In this document: piece by piece, positions 57,134 through 64,000 of the stretch
How positions within the stretch are numbered: the first letter of the stretch is position 1
Layout: every line of letters begins with the position of its first letter
From: Umbilicaria muhlenbergii
Taxonomy: Eukaryota; Ascomycota; Lecanoromycetes; Umbilicariales; Umbilicariaceae
Assembly: GCA_000611775.1 (NCBI GenBank)
Contig: KK106982.1
Location: 6,740,727 to 6,804,726, forward strand
Direction: 5' to 3'
DNA: 64,000 nt
Translations under genes and position numbers: made by a program
The notes under the pieces: model-generated
What the model was told of the DNA's origin: nothing
Databases searched by the model: none
The model's input: only the letters and a program-made list of their open reading frames with translations

Positions 57134-60100
57134 TTGTCTGAAGAATTCTCAGGGCTGACCTTTCCTATCTCACCTCATTCATCCTCCTTGAGTACTCTCA
57201 CAGAGTACTCAGATGGCTCTTTAGCCTCCTTATTTTCATTCAGTCCTGTACCTACCTCAGTCATTTCTTTCTTTATGGCCACCCTCACGGTTCAGGGGAA
57301 CGGCCTGGATTTTGCTTTGTGTGGATCATTCAATGGGAAGAATGATCAGTCTGCTACTCAATGACTGAAGAAGCTTGAATGGGAACTCAAGAGACATTCA
57401 AACAATGAAGTCATAAACTCTGCTGATTTCCTTCAAGCTGTTGACCTCCTCTTAGCTGATGATGCTGTGGTATGGGCAGAGATCACCTCAAGCGTCACAG
57501 AGCTATTAGAACATCTCACTTCAACTGCAGACATCATCATTCAATTCAAGGAAATGTTCACTCAGCGGTATTCAATCAAGGTCTCAGAGGTTTCAGCTGT
57601 TCACTTCAATTCTGAAATCACGGACCTGAAGCAGCAAGATGAGGAGGCCTTAATTGCTTATTATAAATGAACTGCTGACCTGCTATCCTGAGTTGATGAA
57701 TGAGATCACCTTAAGGCAATCACAGCGCTGCTGAATCTCACTTCACTAACATCATTGAAAGCAGCAATGCTGAATACAGTAATGAGAGCATTTACTTGAG
57801 GCATTCATGATTCAGATGTACAGTGAGATTCCTTATGAGGCTTGATATCATCAGACTGTTCCCTCTTCAGACTCTACACATTATCAGAAGAATTCAGGAG
57901 GGTCAAGGCAGAGTACATCAGACTGCAGAAGGAAGTCATTAAAGTGCAGGAACTTCAATTCTATCAGGAGGTAATTCAGAGAAATATGCCTTTCACTTAG
58001 ATTGATTCCCTGAAAGCATCCTTTCATGCTCAGTATATGCCTCAATGAGGATATATCAGTCAACTGATGTTTCAGCAACTCATATCATGACTTACACCTA
58101 CGCTCATGTCAGCATCTGCATCAACTCATGTTGCTCAAGCCCCCTACTACACTCATCAACCCTCTCAGCAGTTTACATCAGTGTTTCAGCAAGCTTATCA
58201 ACCGCCTCCTCCTTAATCATCAGTGTCAGTGTCAGCCCTCTATCAGCCGTGAGCTCTCTATCAGCTGATTGCAGTTTCAGCTGAACAGTCAAACAATCTG
58301 TATATCAACAGCAGCATGACATTCAGTCCTGACAGTGATATCATGATGTGTGTAAGATGTGAGGAAGAAGGGCATACAAGCAATATCTGTGTAAATCAGA
58401 GGTTATCAAGGAATGAGCAGAACATTCTGAGGAACATGATACTTAATGACTGAGCTCAACAAAATTCAGGATCCTTGACAGCTGAGTCTTTCATGTCAAC
58501 AACTTCAGACATCATTCTTTCATGAGCTCTCCCTCCCTCACCAGCTGTCAGTGTTCATTTGATAACATATGACATGACAGGCCTAAGAGTGATGAGTGAG
58601 AATGTTAATCTGAATGAGAGTGATAACATTAATTCAACTGAGGTGTTTCTTGAAGAAGGATCAGGATTGAATAAACATGTTCATATAAATACACCTGCCT
58701 CTCTGTCAGTCCTCTCCTCATCAAGGCTTACAGTTCCGCCTGCTGCTTTTCACTCAGGTACATTCACTGATCAGGATTTCTTCTTTCAGGGAATGCTTAA
58801 TGTTCAAAATGAAAACAAAAGATCAAAGAAGAAAGGTTAAAAGTGAACTGACAAGACAGCAACAATCACCTCATTGATTGAACTCATTAATGAGGACACT
58901 GAATTTGTGAATAAATCAACATCAGTTCAACAGCTCCTCAAGTCTCAAAAGATAAACATGACTTGAATGAATTTCTGCATCTGATTCCTGATGATTTGTC
59001 ATGAGCTCAAGCGCCTTCTGACTCATATGTTCAATCACAAGAAGAAAGGTAAGTTTTCAGCTGAACACTTTCACACTCAGCAAGGGATGATCAATTCAAT
59101 TACAGTGAATGAGAATACTCATTTTCTTAACATGCTCATGAGCGCTGATAAAGCCTTCTGGATCTTATGCTCAGTTCATGTTGAGGGCAGTGAGTTGACT
59201 TTGAATCATTCTCAGGTGCAAGTGGATCAAGGCTTTAACATGAATGTCATTTCAACAGTTATGATTAAGCAACTGAGATTGCTGTTTCACTCACTGTCTG
59301 ATGTGAGCTTCATCAGTCTCATTATGAAGACAGCTGATCATCAGGAGACTCTTTTGCATTATTAAGTTTATTTGAAACTCAGTGTTGAAGATATCTGAAG
59401 GCAGATTTGTTGCTTTGTGACTTCAGAGCTTTCATCCTCTATGTCAAGCACAGAGCACCTCAGTTTACTTCTGAGAATCTCATGATTATACTTCATCAAT
59501 GTCATCATTGAAATCTGAGGTTTGAGAATTGAGATTGATGACTCAGCCGCTGAAGAAGCTGTATGAGACGTCATTGAGTCAAAGTTGATCTTTTCACAGG
59601 ATCATAATTTATTAATGTATCTTAAAGTTATCCTGACTTCTCAGGTGAAGGATGACTCAGATGATGAAGAGCTGAATGTAAAATTTAAGACTGATAATGC
59701 TGTGAGCCTGTCAAAGAAAGAGGAGGAGCTCAAGAAAGTTAAATTTAAGAGGAAGAGTTTTCATTAAATCTTTCACAGGACCTTAAACTGCAAGAGACAG
59801 CATTATTTAACTTTATGAGAGCATATGCTGCTTCTGTTGAGAAGATCATTATTCACTACTCTGATCTCTCCTGCAGTTATCCTGTGAATCTTACTTTATT
59901 ATCATCTCCCTCATACTCTTTTGATTGCTACATTGAGTCTTTTCATTATGTCAGCCCTTCCTCCTCTTTATTCTTAATTTTGCAGTATCAGTGAACGCTC
60001 CTCAGACTGCCTCTTCATCTCAATCAAGTCAGTCTGAGCATTGTTAATTTAATGTCACTGCAGGCTTCATTCCTCATTCAGTGTTGATTAATGAAACACC

Positions 60101-63100
60101 CTTTATCAAATGATCTTAACAACTATCTCAGTCATACTGAACTTTAAGCGTGAGCTGCAGAGCTGAAAGTTCAATTAAGTAGTTTAATTCTCACTGAGGC
60201 AGATGAGCTACAGGTTCTTCAACTTCTTTATTTTTATCAGCACCTCAATGACATCAATCTTGATACCCTTCCCTTCATCAACCTCATTGTGCACTGAGCT
60301 CAACTTACCTCAGGCATTAAGTCATCTTCAGCTGATGTGCAGATTTGATGAGCTCCTCACAAAGAATGATGACTTCAGAAGCTCATACAGGATGATATGC
60401 TGAGTGAAATTTATGAAAGAACACAGCACGTCAATGAAGAGTTGTCTGCTTGAAATGCTCAAGCTGTGATTGTTGACAAAGAGGAAAATCTGAAGCTTAC
60501 TGATGAGTCAAGGCTCACTTTTGATTACAGCAAGGTAAAAGAGGACATGCCAGAGAGTTATCTTGAGCTCATGTTTAAGGTTCATGACTACCTCTCAGAC
60601 TCAAGACATAAGACATTTTTTCAAGTTGATATTAAACATGAGTACTTCAGTGTTGTTCTTCACTCAAAAGACTGTCATCTATTCACCTTTACTATCCCGG
60701 GAATTGAACAACTTCAGTCAATGAGAATGCCTCAGGGATCTAGGTCAGCTGATTTTACAATGTCAAAGCTTATGAACATCATGTTAAGATCAATCTCAGA
60801 GTCACATTCAGAGTCATCCCTGATGCATGAGGAGTCCTCAGAACCCGCTTTAATTGCCTTTTATATGAATGATCTCTTTAATGAACATTTAAACTTTAAA
60901 TCTCAATTCTTCTTCCTCTGAGATCATTTCTTTCCTTGAATCAAATGAGCCAAACTTACCTTATCTTTCTGAAAGCTCAGGTTATTCATGGATCATATCA
61001 AAGCCCTTGAGGTGAAGCACTATGTCAGTGGAAAGATTCACATCCTGAATTCATGAGTTGAAGTCTTAGCCAAGTGGCTGAAGCTTATAAACATCAAAGG
61101 GGTACAGGGTTTCTTAGGTGCTGTAGGCATAACATGTCACTGAGTGAAGAACTTCACTGAGATTGCAAGACCTCTGAATCAGTTGACTGAAAATGCACCT
61201 TGAAGATGAACACAATCAGAGCAACTGTCCTTCAAAATCCTCTGAATAAAGTGCACTACCTGAGTTGCTATGCATGACATTGACTGATCTCTGGAAATAC
61301 ACTTCTATACTGACGCATCCAGCTTTGCAGGGGGGTTGATGATCACTTAATTTCAAAGACTGAACAGCTCTCTTAAGTCAGTGAAAGTCCTCATCATCTA
61401 TGATGCTCTCACTTTCTCAGTCACTGAATGGAAGTATCTGACCTACAAACAGGAGCTATGTGTGATAGTCAGGTTTGCCTTAAAGTTTCAATACCTCCTC
61501 AGGAACCCTGAGCGCTCAGTCATAATTCATACAGATCACAAACCCCTGGTTCACTTCTTTAACTTCAGCCTTCATGATGACATTTATGATCACTGAGCAG
61601 CTCAGCTTCAGGAGCTGCATGTCAGAATCATTCACATCAAGGGTGCCTGAAATGTTGTTGCAGACAACTTATCCTGAATCATTTTCTTCAAAGAGGATTG
61701 TGAGGAAGATGATACTGTTCATGTGACTCAAGAGCATATTAGGCAAGAAGGTGCTCAGTGAATCTGAAAGGATGACAAAGATGAATTTAAGGCTTTCTTA
61801 AAGAACTAAGTTGACAGGGAAAGAGCAGAAGTCATAGATCAGAGAATCTTGCACAATATTTCAGTATTTGCACTTCAGTCTTTCACCTCATGACAAGAGG
61901 CCTACTGAGCTTCAATTTGATTTGAAGTGATTTACAACTACACCTCAACAGGAAACTTATCAGAGCCTACATCAATCAGCTTTCTCTGAAAGTGCTTAAA
62001 TTATCAGGTTGATGAGGACTCCTGACTGTGAATGCATCAAGATGAATTACACCTCCTTTGCATCTCAGAGTTCAAGGTTGCAGGCGCCCTATATGAAGCT
62101 CATGATAAGAGCAGTTATTAAGTCAAAGACAGCATAATTCTCAAATTATGAGAGCTCATTTATTGACCTTCTCAGTTCATGAATGTGAAGCAGTACATTA
62201 CTGAATGTCTACAGTGTGCTCATCACGCCTCAGTGCAGAGGAGTCAGCTGCTTCAGCTTATCATAACTCATCACCCCTTTCAACTACTCACTATGAACTT
62301 CATTGAACCTCTGAAGAAGACTACATCAGTCAGTCTTGAATATATCCTACACTTAATGAATTACTTCAGTAGGTATTTCATGACTTACCTCAGCATGACT
62401 GTCAATGCTTCAGATGTCATTCAGGCTCTCAATGATGTGTTCAGTCAGTTCACTCAGTCAGAGGCGTTCTTCCTCAATTGAGGTCAACATTTCAAGAACC
62501 AGGTCATTGAGGAATACATGAAGAAGCAAGAGGTAAAGCTTCTGTTTAAGCTCAGCAGATCATCAAAATCCTTTGAACTTATTGAACAAGACAATTGAAT
62601 CTTAAAAGATGTGATTTAAAAGTCAACCTCCTTCAGCTCTGCTTGAGATATGATGCTCATCAAATTTACTCATGAAATCAATAATTGAATCATAAGTCAT
62701 TTATGATACTTCCTGCTGAGCATTTTAATGAGTCTTTCTCCTGCTTCCCCTCTCATCACCCTCCTCAGGGACAGCAATCTAGCAGAGGTCACTGTTCCTC
62801 AATGAGTGAATTTTATCACAAACCTCAGGGTTCACACTCAAGCTGTTCAGAATCACCTACTCAATTTGGCCTCCTGAAGGAAGGAAGTGATGAAGGTTAA
62901 TGAAGAGGATAAGGTAAAAATGACTGACAGATACAATCAAGGAGTCATGCATAAGAAATTATTTACTGAGGATCTCATCCTCCTACATCAAAAGGAATCT
63001 GCTAAGCTGAAAGCTCATTGAAGAGGCTCATTTGTCATGGCTAAGTCAGGTGACCATGCAAGCTACCATATTCAGCAGATAAATGATCAGTGAATTAAGC

Positions 63101-63160
63101 AGACATTCCATGAAGATGATCTTCAAATCTTTCAACCTTGAACTGAGCATCTTTTGCTCC
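57134..63160 (+). pseudogene. Decayed gag-pol of the gypsy element
   Basis: Coding remains in order. Gag (from about 57,134) has a CCHC zinc knuckle CVRCEEEGHTSNIC at 58,349-58,390. A protease-like segment near 59,225 reads VDQGFNMNVIST. RT at 60,466-60,921 has FFQVDIKHEYFSVVLH, MPQGSRSADFTMSKLM and, in place of the active-site Asp pair, FYMND. RNase H spans about 61,290-61,680 (YTDAS, TYKQEL, HTDHKPL, ADNLS). Integrase spans about 62,179-63,120 (ECLQC, MNFIEPL, GQHFKNQ). Asp-to-Asn changes in RT and integrase and TGA for Trp/Arg all fit G-to-A or C-to-T decay. It cannot supply its own proteins. Confidence 0.9.
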
Positions 63161-63423
63161 TGAACAAACTGAACTACCCTACCTTACAAACGCTCAGAGA
63201 GCCGTCTCAGAAGAAAGTGAACTCTGCGCATCACTAATGAGGGCAATCAAGCAATCATCTGACATGGCATTTGGACTCAGAGGAGCATATGGGATCAGGG
63301 GTCATACATTGAAACATTCAGTCTAGGGGGGGGGGTTAATTTGAGCTCAGGGAGCGGGTTTAAGTTGGCTTTATATTTGCTATGCAGTCAAGTCGGGGAC
63401 TCAACATTGTTTAAAGAGGGAGT

Positions 63424-63598
63424 TGTTGCTCGCTTCTCAGCAAAACCTGATTTTCCAGGCTCAAAACCTGGTTTTCTTAGGCACTGACGTAGTTTAGCTT
63501 AGTTAGCTTCCAGGCTCAAAAAGCCTGGATTTCGTGAGGGGATTTTCTCCCCATCTATTGCAAGAAACGTCTTCCACCAGCCAGCACTTTTTTTTTCT
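63424..63598 (+). repeat. 3' LTR (175 bp)
   Basis: Copy of the 5' LTR with one G-to-A difference at a CpG. Followed directly by the target duplication GTTGA and the resumed zinc-finger reading frame. Confidence 0.95.
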
Positions 63599-63928
63599 GT
63601 TGATACTGCTATTAACAATCCTACTCACACTGCTGCCACCACTGCCACCACTGCCACCACTGCCACCACTGCCACTGCCACCGCTACCACTGCTACCACC
63701 ACCACCGCTCCACCTTCCATCACCCTCTCCCGTCCGTCCTGTCCGCACCCCACATGCACCAACCGCACCTTCGCTCGTGCCTCTGACCTTGCGCGTCATA
63801 TGAAGAAGCACCAAGCTTCTGCTCGGAGGTTCTGGTGTACTGTGTCGGGATGCAAGTATAGTAGTGGAAGCGGGTTTTATCGCCGCGATAAATTGATGAG
63901 TCATCGGCGGAATGCGCATGGCGTTTGA
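63599..63928 (+). pseudogene. Three-finger C2H2 gene, paralog 3, 3' part
   Basis: Continues the frame left at 56,822: with one copy of GTTGA removed, the codon interrupted by the insertion closes exactly, and the whole gene would have 207 codons. It holds a Thr/Ala-repeat linker, finger 2 (CPHPTCTNRTFARASDLARH) and finger 3 (CTVSGCKYSSGSGFYRRDK), then a stop at 63,928. No internal lesion is seen, so the insertion is recent relative to the decay of the gene. Confidence 0.82.
63631..63713 (+). repeat. Coding GCCACCACT-type microsatellite
   Basis: Tandem ACTGCCACC and related units encoding a Thr/Ala run in the linker between fingers 1 and 2. Paralog 1 has a shorter Thr/Ala run in the same place, so this linker is prone to length change. 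Confidence 0.85.
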
Positions 63929-64000
63929 GGGTAAGGATGGCGTACGCGATCGGGGTGCTGGGGGGGAAGAAGTGGGGAGGTTGAAAGGGGGGGGAGGCTG

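Larger units (their letters stand above)
56823..63598 (+). mobile_element. Ty3/gypsy LTR retrotransposon in zinc-finger paralog 3
   Basis: A 6,776-bp element flanked by the 5-bp target duplication GTTGA (56,818-56,822 and 63,599-63,603). Direct 175-bp LTRs start TG and are identical except for one base (CGG versus CAG near position 16). A polypurine tract AAAGAGGGAG (63,413-63,422) precedes the 3' LTR. The interior has gag, protease, RT, RNase H and integrase in that order, all broken by stops. LTRs, about 125 bp after the 5' LTR and about 90 bp before the 3' LTR retain CpG; the interior from about 57,130 to 63,330 does not. Confidence 0.93.

Overview
This window is eukaryotic and looks like a filamentous ascomycete (Pezizomycotina). 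The genes carry many short introns (37-105 nt) with GT donors and CTNAY-type branch sites, and several encode recognisable fungal housekeeping proteins: NAD kinase, TRAPP subunit Trs31, the splicing factor MFAP1, Las1, glyoxalase II, an OBAP/DUF1264 protein and ribosomal protein uS14 (RPS29). I cannot name the genus.

The window has two very different kinds of DNA. About 1-26,380 and 57,130-63,330 are decayed repeats. CpG is almost absent, CCA/TGG and CGA/TCG are scarce, TCA/TGA is everywhere, and every old coding frame is broken by TGA. This looks like RIP-type hypermutation, but the favoured sites are CpG and CpC and not the classical CpA. The decayed block holds a Ty3/gypsy chromovirus remnant (1-2,960), a younger TIR element with an assembly gap (3,443-4,770), a mutated Mutator-like MITE (8,047-8,751), broken kinase-like genes and a 126-bp TPR-coding array (14.3-16.1 kb), a Fot1/pogo transposon (20,975-22,815) and diverged dispersed repeats. 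A pogo-derived MITE sits exactly at its right edge (26,386-26,843).

From 26.85 to 56.8 kb the DNA is normal and CpG-containing. 28.1-37.3 kb holds four members of an unrecognised small secreted family sharing an N-x-NNHQ-x-T-x-GV core, interleaved with NAD kinase, TRS31, MFAP1 and an intact copy of the Mutator-like MITE. LAS1 (minus) and a conserved hypothetical gene (minus) follow. 41.2-47.5 kb has no gene I can support. 47.5-53.9 kb holds a promoter minisatellite, a secreted Cys-rich protein gene, GLO2 (10 exons), an OBAP-like gene and RPS29.

At the right end are three tandem C2H2 zinc-finger paralogs with similar promoters. The third is split in frame by a 6.8-kb Ty3/gypsy element with a 5-bp target duplication. 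Its 175-bp LTRs differ at one base and are CpG-intact, while its coding interior is fully decayed. That contrast, the secreted NNHQ family, and the unusual mutation context (readable from paired MITE copies, a mutated 9-bp target duplication and a codon series inside the TPR array) are the most interesting points. Exon boundaries were derived by hand from frame continuity and family similarity; no search was run.
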